DNA of 64,000 bases from Marivirga sericea (GTDB lineage Bacteria > Bacteroidota > Bacteroidia > Cytophagales > Cyclobacteriaceae), in the NCBI RefSeq assembly GCF_900177665.1, contig NZ_FXAW01000005.1, positions 124,001-188,000 of the forward strand, given 5' to 3'. How positions within the stretch are numbered: the stretch's first letter is position 1; each line of letters starts with the position of its first letter. The position numbers and the translations under genes are program-made. Below the pieces are notes generated by a model that saw only the letters and a list, made by a program, of their open reading frames with translations, had not been told where the DNA came from and made no database searches. Below are positions 17,256-25,495 of the stretch, piece by piece.

Positions 17256-20200
17256 TTAAAATCCTAAACTTACTTTAAATCCATATGATCTTAAACTTGG
17301 CAAAGCACCACCTTCAAGTCCTTGAATATTACCTGAATTCGTAACGTTTTCAGGATCAATGTGAGGAATATTTTTAGACAGAATAGCTAAGTTTCTTCCT
17401 TCTAAAGCAAGATTGATCTTTGTGAATGGAGTATTTCCAATAATGCTGTTTGGTAATGAGTAACTTAACACTACTTCTCTCAATTTCACAAAACTCGCAT
17501 CATAAACATGAGCGCCACCTAAACCAAAATGACCTTGGAAAAATGAAATAGGGTCAATAACTGTGGTATTTTCTTCTCCACCTTCAGTAACACCATCAGC
17601 AATTAAACCAACCTGTCTGATATTTCCCTCTACTGTTTCTTGAGTCATTCCAGAATATTTTGCAAATAGATTGGTTACAGAATGTAGTGCTCCTCCTTGT
17701 TGGAAGTCAACTAAAAAACTCAAATTCAACCCTTTATAAGAAAAGCTATTTCTTACACCACCAGTAAAATCGGCTAATACTGAACCTAATGGAACCGGAC
17801 TACTTGTAGCTAAATAATTTCCATTAGAGCCAATTACCTTATTACCATTATCGTCTGTAAGAAAATCATTACCATAAATTGTTCCGTAACGTTGACCAAC
17901 TCTAGCATCTAAGCTTACAACACCAAATAGTTCGTTAGCTAGACGATAATTATCGATCCCTTCAGCCAACTCTTCAACTCTGTTATCATTCTTAGCCCAG
18001 TTTACCAAGATATTCCATTGAAAGTCATTGCTTTGAACAACTGCCCCAGAAATGCTGATCTCAGCACCTTGGTTTACCATTCTACCAGCGTTAATAATCT
18101 GTGCATTGTAACCAGAAGCTGCAGAAACATCTACTTCGAATATCTGATCAGTTGATACATTCTTGTAGTAAGTCGCATCAAACGTTAATCTATCATTCAA
18201 AAATCTCAATTCAGTACCAATTTCATAACTGTTTGTTTGCTCTGGTCTCAAATTCGGATTGTTTAAAGTACCCGGCAAAGAATATGCAGGATTAACACCA
18301 AAGTTTTGCCCTGGAGCATATACTGTTGAAATTCTGTAAGGATCAGTATCATTACCTACTTGTGCAACACTACCTCTCAACTTACCAAATGTGAAAATAT
18401 CACCACCATTTAAGGCATCTAGCTCTGAGAAGATAAATGTACCACTAACAGATGGATAGAAATATGAATTATCTCCATCTGGTAAAGTAGACGAAACATC
18501 ATTTCTTAAAGTAGCATCTACAAATACCAAATCTTCATATCCCATAGTCAATGAAGCGAACCAACTGTTGATTTGTCTTTCTGATGTGAAATCTGAAAGC
18601 ACATTTCTATCAATAGAATTTTCTAAATTATAGAAACCTGGAACACTTAATCCACCTTGAGTTTGGCCATAGTTTCTATTATATTTATCCATTCTAATAT
18701 TACCTCCAATGAATGTAGATAGAGAAATTTGATCGTTTATTTCACCGTCATATTTTAACATCATATCCATATTAGTTTCAGAAACCTGACGAACATCTTC
18801 ACTGTAAAAAGATTGTCCTACAGATCCTTCTGCAATTCTTCCTTCCCTTCGGTCAGTGTAAAAATCAGTTAGCACTCTACCTGATAATGATAAATTTTCA
18901 GTGAAATCATAATTTAAACCTATATTACCAAATATTCTGTCTCTCCCATCATTTTGGAAGTTTTCATTTCTTATCCAGTAAGGATTATCAGCATACAATG
19001 GGAAAGCAGTACTTTCACTTATTCTATTCCAAGATCTTTGGGCGCCAGTTGCTTCAACTTTGTAATTTCTCAATTCATTATCATCAAGTTGCCTTTGACC
19101 AAAGTGGTTAAATTGAACTATCAAATCACCATATCCCTGTTGCGGTCTTCCTAAGGCTCTTGATTGAACATAATTTACATTAGCATTTGCACTTAATTTA
19201 TCAGTCAAAAACTGTGAGCCACTGAAATTGACAGTATTTCGTTGCAGTTCACTATTTGGCATCAGACCTTTCTGATCTAAATTAGTGAAAGACATTCTAA
19301 ATGAACCATTATCATTTGCACCAGAAAACGAAACATTATTGTTTAATGTCACTTGAGTTTGATAAAAGTCTTTAATATTATCAGGGTGTGCTTCCCATGG
19401 AGTCTCCTGTCCAAAATTAGGATGATCTTCATAATAGCTATACCATTGACGAACAGGTCGACCATCTAATCTAGGTCCCCAACTTTGATCAACTGCGAAA
19501 CTTACAATTTCTTGGCCGTCTCCATTTGTACCGAATGGTCCAAAACCACCACCATATGAATTTTGATATTCTGGCAGAACTAAAGGATTAGCGAAAGTAA
19601 TACCCGAATTAACATCAACGCCAATTCCTTTTCCTTTCTTACCTTTTTTAGTTGTAATAATAATTACACCATTAGATGCTCTATTACCGTACAATGCTGC
19701 AGCACTTGCACCTTTCAATACAGACATACTTGCTATATCTTCAGGATTAATATCTTGAGCAGCATTACCATAATCATATCCACTGGAACCTCTTGATTGG
19801 CCAGTAGTATTAAAATTAGAGTTATCAATTGGAGTACCATCTACCACGAAAAGTGGTTGATTATTACCTGCAATTGAATTAGCACCTCTAATTAGGATTC
19901 TAGATGAACCACCTAAAGCACCAGAATTACCTCCTATTTGAACCCCTGCTATCTTACCCTGCAAAGAGTTTACAATATTGGTTTCACCTGCTTTGATAAT
20001 TTCATCTCCATCTACTTCTTGAACAGAATATCCCAAAGACTTTTGTTCTCTTTCAATACCTAAAGCAGTCACTACCACCTCAGATAATTGCCGAACATCA
20101 GCTTCCATCTGCACATCTATCACTGATCTTGAGCCAATCTCAACTTCTTCGTTAGACATTCCAATAAAAGTAAAAACTAGCGTACCACCATCAGAGGGAA

Positions 20201-20387
20201 CAGAAATCTTGTAGTTTCCGTCTAAATCTGTAGTCATACCCGTAGAAGTACCTTTTAATAATACATTCACACCCGGTAAGGTTTCTCCTGTCGCTGCATC
20301 AGTGACAGTTCCGCTTACGGTGCGATCCTGTGCCCATGCGTGTAGCACGAACACCAACATGAAACATGTTAGTAGAATCTTCTTCAT
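17256..20387 (-). CDS. SusC/RagA family TonB-linked outer membrane transporter
   Basis: A 1043-aa outer-membrane protein. It has a signal peptide (about 1-19), a carboxypeptidase-D-like regulatory domain (about 22-100, with VSGTVTDAATGETLPGVNV), a TonB box/plug region (about 105-240) with the SusC signature LKGASAAALYGNRASNGVI, then a large beta-barrel ending in FKVSLGF with a terminal Phe. With its SusD lid it imports large nutrients at the expense of TonB energy. The first gene of a three-gene leftward operon with a well-matched promoter at 20425-20454. Confidence 0.96.
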   Translation of the reverse strand: MKKILLTCFMLVFVLHAWAQDRTVSGTVTDAATGETLPGVNVLLKGTSTGMTTDLDGNYKISVPSDGGTLVFTFIGMSNEEVEIGSRSVIDVQMEADVRQLSEVVVTALGIEREQKSLGYSVQEVDGDEIIKAGETNIVNSLQGKIAGVQIGGNSGALGGSSRILIRGANSIAGNNQPLFVVDGTPIDNSNFNTTGQSRGSSGYDYGNAAQDINPEDIASMSVLKGASAAALYGNRASNGVIIITTKKGKKGKGIGVDVNSGITFANPLVLPEYQNSYGGGFGPFGTNGDGQEIVSFAVDQSWGPRLDGRPVRQWYSYYEDHPNFGQETPWEAHPDNIKDFYQTQVTLNNNVSFSGANDNGSFRMSFTNLDQKGLMPNSELQRNTVNFSGSQFLTDKLSANANVNYVQSRALGRPQQGYGDLIVQFNHFGQRQLDDNELRNYKVEATGAQRSWNRISESTAFPLYADNPYWIRNENFQNDGRDRIFGNIGLNYDFTENLSLSGRVLTDFYTDRREGRIAEGSVGQSFYSEDVRQVSETNMDMMLKYDGEINDQISLSTFIGGNIRMDKYNRNYGQTQGGLSVPGFYNLENSIDRNVLSDFTSERQINSWFASLTMGYEDLVFVDATLRNDVSSTLPDGDNSYFYPSVSGTFIFSELDALNGGDIFTFGKLRGSVAQVGNDTDPYRISTVYAPGQNFGVNPAYSLPGTLNNPNLRPEQTNSYEIGTELRFLNDRLTFDATYYKNVSTDQIFEVDVSAASGYNAQIINAGRMVNQGAEISISGAVVQSNDFQWNILVNWAKNDNRVEELAEGIDNYRLANELFGVVSLDARVGQRYGTIYGNDFLTDDNGNKVIGSNGNYLATSSPVPLGSVLADFTGGVRNSFSYKGLNLSFLVDFQQGGALHSVTNLFAKYSGMTQETVEGNIRQVGLIADGVTEGGEENTTVIDPISFFQGHFGLGGAHVYDASFVKLREVVLSYSLPNSIIGNTPFTKINLALEGRNLAILSKNIPHIDPENVTNSGNIQGLEGGALPSLRSYGFKVSLGF

Positions 20388-20424
20388 TTCTGTTTATTTA
20401 GGTTAAAAATTTATTTACTCTTCT

Positions 20425-20454
20425 CAAACTTAATAAAGATTTAACTTAAGCAAA
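20425..20454 (-). promoter_or_regulatory. Bacteroidota-type promoter of the SusCD operon
   Basis: On the minus strand TTTG (20451-20454) is followed after 18 bases by TAAGTTTG (20425-20432). This matches the -33 TTTG and -7 TAnnTTTG consensus of the Bacteroidota primary sigma factor. The -7 element ends 37 bases before the susC ATG. Confidence 0.7.
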
Positions 20455-20614
20455 ACATTAATAGGCAATAAAGGTGAGTTAATCGAAAAATATCATAAAA
20501 ATTACAAATAAGTGATATAAAAAATATAAATAATTATGCAAAGCGTCTGAATTTTAATTAAATTAAAAACATCTGTATATTATCTTATACACCAAGCTCT
20601 TTTTTCAGCACTTC

Positions 20615-20932
20615 TTATTTCAGCTCTTCTTCAGTCTCTGGATTAACAAAAACAAAGCCCCTAGCATCATTTCCTTCATGAAATCGCACTTCCATCCCAA
20701 TGATGTACATCACATGGCTTTTATCAATGTAAACGGGTATATTCTCTATCTCAAAAATTTTATCTGATTCCTTTGGTTTATCAAAGCCTAACATATAATT
20801 CATTCCAGCAGCGCTACAGCCTCCACCCCCACGCACTCCAACTCGAAGCCCATAACCTTTGGGGATATTCTTATTCTGCATGATGTTTTTTACTTCTTTA
20901 ATAGCTTCTTCTGAAATTTTAACTGGAATCAT
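20615..20932 (-). CDS. A-type iron-sulfur carrier (HesB/IscA-like) lacking the C-terminal Cys pair
   Basis: A 105-aa HesB-fold protein that would carry or transfer Fe-S clusters in the cytoplasm. The first conserved Cys is present (Cys39 in RGGGGCSAAG), and the typical Gly-rich strand and YIDKSHVMYIIGMEV segment are intact. The usual C-terminal CxC is absent: after GFVFVNPE the protein ends with TEEELK. With one cysteine left, cluster binding would need a dimer or another ligand. Other Bacteroidota seem to have similar short paralogues, so this may be a subfamily rather than a truncation. No isc/suf genes are nearby. Confidence 0.85.
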   Translation of the reverse strand: MIPVKISEEAIKEVKNIMQNKNIPKGYGLRVGVRGGGGCSAAGMNYMLGFDKPKESDKIFEIENIPVYIDKSHVMYIIGMEVRFHEGNDARGFVFVNPETEEELK

Positions 20933-20993
20933 AAATTGTAATTTTTTTACAGGAACGAATGACTCAAAACAAAAGTTTGCTTCACCCTCTTGC

Positions 20994-21023
20994 TTTTATT
21001 TGCTGCGAAATTAACTAAATTTG
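20994..21023 (+). promoter_or_regulatory. Possible promoter of the membrane-anchored orphan gene
   Basis: TAAATTTG (21016-21023) matches the -7 consensus; TTTT at 20994-20997 lies 18 bases upstream as an imperfect -33 box. The ATG at 21049 is 25 bases downstream. Confidence 0.4.
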
Positions 21024-21048
21024 AACATCATCAGAGAAAATTAACTAT

Positions 21049-21570
21049 ATGGAGCCGATTTGGGACTTATTAAAAATCATCATTCCTGCAGGAATTGTAC
21101 TGTATGCTATGTTTCTGACTGTAAAAACGATGTTACAGAAACAAAATGAAGCTAAAATCATTGAGATTAAAGCTAAAAATAAAGAAATAGTGCTTCCCAT
21201 AAGACTCCAAGCCTATGAAAGAATGACTCTTTTCCTGGAAAGAATCTCTCCAGATCAAATTATAAAGCGGGTCCAGAAAAACGAAATGAATGTAGCCGAA
21301 CTTCAGTATTTACTTTTAAATGAAATAAGAGAAGAGTTTAATCATAATTTATCTCAGCAAGTCTACATGAGCGATGAATCATGGAAAATCATTAAGAATG
21401 CAAAAGAGGAGTTGATTATGGTGGTCAATCAATCTGCAAAAGAATTAGATCCTGAAGCTAAAAGCATAGAATTGGTTAAAAGGATTTATGAAGAATCCTT
21501 GGAAAAAAAGATTGACAGTATAGAATATGGACTTAGTTTCTTAAAAAATGAGATTCAACAAGAATTCTGA
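21049..21570 (+). CDS. Membrane-anchored protein of unknown function
   Basis: A 173-aa protein with one N-terminal membrane helix (about 8-28) followed by a charged, mostly helical region with coiled-coil character. Recognisable blocks are LPIRLQAYERMTLFLERI and LLNEIREEFNHNLSQQVYMS. I recall similar proteins throughout Bacteroidota without a known role. It is divergent from the Fe-S carrier gene (116 bp between starts) and convergent with the NTF2-like gene. No function is proposed. Confidence 0.75.
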   Translation: MEPIWDLLKIIIPAGIVLYAMFLTVKTMLQKQNEAKIIEIKAKNKEIVLPIRLQAYERMTLFLERISPDQIIKRVQKNEMNVAELQYLLLNEIREEFNHNLSQQVYMSDESWKIIKNAKEELIMVVNQSAKELDPEAKSIELVKRIYEESLEKKIDSIEYGLSFLKNEIQQEF

Positions 21571-21611
21571 TTTATTGCTTACAAATTTAGGTTCTAACAG
21601 TACTATATAAA

Positions 21612-22070
21612 CTAATCATTATCGGTTAACTCCAGAAAAGCATCTATTTTCTCATTATCAATTGTGACTGACAAATCGTAGAGTGCTATTTTCCAGCTAT
21701 TATCCTTTAAAACCAAAATAGCGGTTCCTTTGCAGACACCCATCCAGGTATCTAGTTTTTCATTCAACCATGCTGTTTTTCCGTCTTCTGAAAAATACAC
21801 ATCTCTAGAAATAGCTTTAAAAGACCAAGCTGATTCTTTTTGAAAATGCTCATCTGCCCACTTAGCCATTTCATCTCTGGTCCACTTTTCAGTTTTATCA
21901 GTACCTAAATAAACCCCATTTTCGGTCATGCTTCCGAAAAACTTTTCCTCATCGGCAGTAGCTGCTGCTTTATGCCAGTTATCCATAAATTGATTGATAG
22001 TTTTAGTAGGGCTTTGGGCGAAAACGCCAAATGGCATCAAAAACAGAGAAAGAGCTAATAATTTCTTCAT
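21612..22070 (-). CDS. Exported NTF2/SnoaL-like protein
   Basis: A 152-aa protein with a signal peptide ending near residue 19 (GVFAQ) followed by an NTF2-like cone fold: helix INQFMDNWHKAAATADEEKFFG, then MTENGVYLGTDKTEKWTRDEM, then strands ending in WKIALYDLSVTI. Such domains bind small hydrophobic ligands or act as small enzymes; none can be named here. The start is set at ATG 22068-22070 because it gives a clean MKKLLALSLFLM signal peptide; an upstream in-frame start would add 18 hydrophobic residues in front. Confidence 0.8.
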   Translation of the reverse strand: MKKLLALSLFLMPFGVFAQSPTKTINQFMDNWHKAAATADEEKFFGSMTENGVYLGTDKTEKWTRDEMAKWADEHFQKESAWSFKAISRDVYFSEDGKTAWLNEKLDTWMGVCKGTAILVLKDNSWKIALYDLSVTIDNEKIDAFLELTDND

Positions 22071-22124
22071 AATTATAATTTTTCTAAATACTAAAGATAT
22101 AAATTTAAAAGCTAACAGTATCAA

Positions 22125-23018
22125 TTACAATTTAATAGTTATGGCAATAAAAGGAATACCAAACGGTATGAAATCTGTAATTTCCTGATTATAGAAAAAA
22201 CCTAAATCATAGCTAGCAGTATCTGTTAAATACCTGCCGCCATAAAAAAGAAAACTTATATTATCCTCAAATTCAGTAGGGACATAAAAACCTTCAGATA
22301 GCAGCATTAATTTCTTCGATATTCTGGCCATTCCAGCTAAAGAGTAAAAGGGATATAATTGTTGAACCTCACTAATAGCGCCATAATAGACAGTGCCCGT
22401 TAAATTTAGATCTGGTTCTCCTATTGTTATTCCAGTATTTAGCACTGCTGCCCCTGCACCTTCAGATGATTCTAAAGAAAAACCAGCAAATGCATCCAGT
22501 CCAATCTTGTATTGCACATGTTTACCTAGCTTTTTGGTAAATTGGGGATTCACATAGATGACAGGCACTCTCAAAACTAAGGCCCAAAGACTTGTTCCAA
22601 CGCCAATAGAAAAATTATCAGTCACTCCTCTATGATAAGTCATTGGATTATTACGAAGGTAATTCCCTCCTTTTTCATAATTAAAAGCACTAGTACCCAG
22701 CATGTACCTAACAGGATTTATTTGTTGTAACCGCTCATCTTCATCCATTTCAATTTCCTCATCAACACTAAGCGATTCAATTTTTTTAATCCTTTGCGTA
22801 GGAATTCTAACTGTGCCTACTGTAGTGGTCTCAATTTCAAGAAAATCTTTATCTTGACTAATAAAAAATCCTTTATAAATTTCTCCCGTTTTTGTATAGA
22901 CTACTATTTTGGTTTTAATCTGGCTTGGGGTATCACGAATTTTAGGATCTTCAATTTGAGCTTGTCCAACAAGACTTGTTAAAAATAAAAGTATGTAAAT
23001 GAAGTTGAGTTTTTTCAT
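22125..23018 (-). CDS. Exported protein with Sm-like module and predicted beta-barrel
   Basis: A 297-aa protein with a signal peptide ending near residue 21 (VGQAQ). Residues about 33-75 (from KIVVYTKTGEIYKGFF to IPTQRIKKIE) have the strand pattern of a small Sm/SH3-like barrel. The rest has repeated Gly and aromatic residues typical of an outer-membrane beta-barrel (GVGTSLWAL, YYGAISEVQQLYPFYSLAG). The start is ATG 23016-23018, which gives the MKKLNFIYILLFL signal peptide. I know of no named family; the role may be sensing or an outer-membrane scaffold. It is divergent from the gene at 23083. Confidence 0.75.
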   Translation of the reverse strand: MKKLNFIYILLFLTSLVGQAQIEDPKIRDTPSQIKTKIVVYTKTGEIYKGFFISQDKDFLEIETTTVGTVRIPTQRIKKIESLSVDEEIEMDEDERLQQINPVRYMLGTSAFNYEKGGNYLRNNPMTYHRGVTDNFSIGVGTSLWALVLRVPVIYVNPQFTKKLGKHVQYKIGLDAFAGFSLESSEGAGAAVLNTGITIGEPDLNLTGTVYYGAISEVQQLYPFYSLAGMARISKKLMLLSEGFYVPTEFEDNISFLFYGGRYLTDTASYDLGFFYNQEITDFIPFGIPFIAITIKL

Positions 23019-23082
23019 ATGAAAAAGCAAAATCGTTTCAAATATTGTAAATTTACCGAACGTTAAAAAATTCAAAAGTATT

Positions 23083-23304
23083 ATGAATAATCCGCATAAA
23101 AGTAGTCAAATAAAAGCTAATAATATAAGGTTATGGGTTGGTGTCATCAGCTTAGTAGTTGCATGGGCGTTATTTATTTACAAAGACCTTTTGCATGATT
23201 TATACTTAATTTTGATAGGTGCCTTCACATTGTATACATTATTTGCTTATATATGGATGCCTTTGCAAAAAAACAGAAAATTGAGAGATTCAGAAGATGG
23301 GTAA
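23083..23304 (+). CDS. Small membrane protein with two helices
   Basis: A 73-aa protein with two predicted membrane helices (about 17-33 and 40-58) and charged ends. It is the first gene of a tightly overlapping five-gene operon; its last codons overlap the DUF1232 gene by eight bases (ATGGGTAA). No family is recognised. The overlap and the conserved two-helix design support that it is real. Confidence 0.7.
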   Translation: MNNPHKSSQIKANNIRLWVGVISLVVAWALFIYKDLLHDLYLILIGAFTLYTLFAYIWMPLQKNRKLRDSEDG

Positions 23305-23707
23305 AAGATTGAATTATAAAAACGCATTAAAGCGAGCCTCACATATACTAGCTGACAAAAGACTTAGCAAAAGCTTAGTAACAGAAGCCAAGGCAACGCT
23401 GACTAGCCGAGCCAAGGCATCTGAAAAAATTGCTCAGCTAAAGCAAAAAATCTTCACTTTAATTAGATTGGTAAAAGCATACACTAAAGGCAAATACAAG
23501 GAAATATCTCTTAAAAGCATGCTTTATACGGTTGGCGTGTTAATCTATTTCATTACTCCGACTGACATTATTCCTGATTTCATACCTCTTTCAGGCTATC
23601 TAGATGATGCCTCATTAATCTTATGGCTCTACAATCATTTAGGTCAAGAATTGCAACAATTTCAGGCTTGGGAGAGTAAGCAAGAAGAAAAGGAAATATA
23701 TGATTGA
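23297..23707 (+). CDS. YkvA/DUF1232 family membrane protein
   Basis: A 136-aa protein with a basic N-terminal half and the DUF1232 core near residues 80-115, including YFITPTDIIPDFIPLSGYLD. This core forms a membrane hairpin in YkvA-like proteins; the function is unknown. The start overlaps the preceding gene by eight bases and the end overlaps the thioredoxin-like gene by eight bases (ATGATTGA). Confidence 0.88.
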   Translation: MGKRLNYKNALKRASHILADKRLSKSLVTEAKATLTSRAKASEKIAQLKQKIFTLIRLVKAYTKGKYKEISLKSMLYTVGVLIYFITPTDIIPDFIPLSGYLDDASLILWLYNHLGQELQQFQAWESKQEEKEIYD

Positions 23708-24314
23708 ATCTACATCAAATTTAAAGGCAACAGTCTTCGCTAACGCAATAAACTACCCCTCCTATAGAAATTTAATAAAATCCCTTTTAGTAGATAAAAA
23801 AACTACAGGTTCTAACGATTCAGAAGCTATGATTAACTACACTTCAATGAATGACAGACGAATGGATAGATGGGATAAAAAAATCAAAGTAGATGAAGAT
23901 CTATCACAGCAGATCAAAGACCTGCCAAAAATGAATTGGCTAGTGATTACAGAAGCTTGGTGTGGAGATGCAGCACAAAATATTCCATTTATAGCAAAAT
24001 TAGCGGATGAAAATTCGAATATAGATTTGAGATTTATTATGAGGGATGAAAATCTAGAAATAATGAATCATTACCTTACCAATGGTGCTAAATCTATCCC
24101 AATTCTGATTATGATGGATGAAAATTTCAATGATTTAGCTACTTGGGGACCAAGGCCAGAACCAGTTCAAAAAATGGTGATGGAAGCCAAAGAAAAACCT
24201 AACCTTGATCAACCTAAATTTATTGAAAGTATTCATAAGTGGTACGCTGTCGATAAAAATAAAAGGATTTCTGAAGAATTTACGAACTTATTAAACGAGA
24301 TCACCCATGGGTAA
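23700..24314 (+). CDS. Thioredoxin-family protein with a single active-site Cys
   Basis: A 204-aa cytoplasmic protein of the thioredoxin-like group resembling PF14595. The active site reads EAWCGDAAQ with Cys88 and no second Cys at the CxxC position (Ala91). The cis-Pro loop is KSIPILI. A single-Cys site suggests a monothiol role or substrate binding rather than simple disulfide reduction. I recall WCGDA-type homologues as frequent in Bacteroidota, so the change is probably normal for the subfamily. It overlaps both neighbours by eight bases. Confidence 0.88.
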   Translation: MIESTSNLKATVFANAINYPSYRNLIKSLLVDKKTTGSNDSEAMINYTSMNDRRMDRWDKKIKVDEDLSQQIKDLPKMNWLVITEAWCGDAAQNIPFIAKLADENSNIDLRFIMRDENLEIMNHYLTNGAKSIPILIMMDENFNDLATWGPRPEPVQKMVMEAKEKPNLDQPKFIESIHKWYAVDKNKRISEEFTNLLNEITHG

Positions 24315-24969
24315 AATAGCACTAATTGCAGGAGCAACCGGGCTTGTTGGAGGGCACTTATTGGATTTACTTTTAGAAGACGAAAATTATTCCGAAGTAA
24401 AGGTGTTAAGCAGAAGAAGCTTAGGTGGAAATGATGGCAAGTTAACAGAAATCATAATTGAAGATTTTAATTACCTCGAAGATAAAAGTTCTACTTTAAA
24501 AGCTGATGATTACTTCTGTTGTTTAGGGACAACCATTAAAAAAGCAGGCAGCAAAGCAGCTTTTAAGAAAGTAGATTTTGAATACCCTATTAGCTTAGCA
24601 GCAATTGCAAGAGAAAGTAATGCAGATTCTTACCATGTCATATCAGCCATGGGTGCTGATTCAAGTTCCATGATTTTTTACAATAAGGTCAAAGGCGAAA
24701 TGGAAGATGCAATTAATGCAATGAAACTAGAAAGTGCTTATGTATATCGCCCTTCTTTTATAGCGGGAGAACGTTCCGAAAAACGAGCCGCTGAAAAAGC
24801 TGCTTTATGGTTTGCAGATAAATTTGATTTCATATTCTCGGGTCCTTTTAAAAAATATGCTGCTGTTCATGCCAAAACAATAGCAAATGCCATGCTCCAG
24901 TCTGCCAAAAATGCCATCGAAAGATTTAAGGTGATTCCTTCTGATGAGATAGAAAAAATAGGTAAATGA
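24307..24969 (+). CDS. NAD(P)-binding SDR-like oxidoreductase (HTATIP2-like)
   Basis: A 220-aa atypical short-chain dehydrogenase. The Rossmann motif is GATGLVGG (residues 9-16) and the YxxxK-type motif is YNKVKGE. YRPSFIAGERSE follows as in the CC3/TIP30 (HTATIP2) group. The substrate is unknown. It starts inside the end of the thioredoxin-like gene (ATGGGTAA) and overlaps dtd by four bases (ATGA). Confidence 0.9.
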   Translation: MGKIALIAGATGLVGGHLLDLLLEDENYSEVKVLSRRSLGGNDGKLTEIIIEDFNYLEDKSSTLKADDYFCCLGTTIKKAGSKAAFKKVDFEYPISLAAIARESNADSYHVISAMGADSSSMIFYNKVKGEMEDAINAMKLESAYVYRPSFIAGERSEKRAAEKAALWFADKFDFIFSGPFKKYAAVHAKTIANAMLQSAKNAIERFKVIPSDEIEKIGK

Positions 24970-25418
24970 TAGCCGTAATACAAAGAGTTTCAGAAGCTTC
25001 TGTAAAAATAGAAAATGCAGTCAGCGGAGAAATCCAGAATGGTTTAATGATTCTACTAGGAATAGAGGAATCTGATAATGAGGAAGATATTGATTGGCTC
25101 TCACGTAAAATAGTAAATATGCGTATTTTCAATGATGAATCTGGCGTTATGAACAATAGTCTATTAGATATTGAAGGAGAAATACTCTTGATCAGTCAGT
25201 TTACGCTGCATGCTAGCACTAAGAAAGGAAACCGACCTTCCTATATAAAAGCTGCTAAGCCAGATATTGCTATTCCACTTTATGAGAAAATGCTAAATTC
25301 TTTAGATATTTTGATTTCAACCAATATTCAGAGCGGTGAATTTGGCGCTGATATGAAAATAAGTTTAGTGAATGATGGTCCTGTGACGATCATTCTGGAT
25401 AGTAAAGACAAGAAGTAA
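24966..25418 (+). CDS. dtd: D-aminoacyl-tRNA deacylase
   Basis: A 150-aa cytoplasmic editing enzyme that removes D-amino acids (and glycine from tRNA-Ala) from mischarged tRNAs. The two signature motifs are present: SQFTLHA (77-83) and NDGPVT (136-141), the latter holding the Gly-cisPro pair that excludes L-amino acids. The length is typical. It is the last gene of the overlapping operon starting at 23083, and convergent with the DUF4249 gene 77 bp away. Confidence 0.97.
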   Translation: MIAVIQRVSEASVKIENAVSGEIQNGLMILLGIEESDNEEDIDWLSRKIVNMRIFNDESGVMNNSLLDIEGEILLISQFTLHASTKKGNRPSYIKAAKPDIAIPLYEKMLNSLDILISTNIQSGEFGADMKISLVNDGPVTIILDSKDKK

Positions 25419-25495
25419 AATTTGCAATAAATCGTATTAAAGAGACAAATAGATAGATTAAAAGCATTATCCACTGTTTTGACAATATGCTCTTC

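Noticed and set aside
20615-20932. Frameshifted or broken Fe-S carrier gene
   Set aside because: The frame runs without interruption, ends in a normal stop, and no CxC coding sequence was noticed in the downstream bases; it is treated as a short subfamily member.
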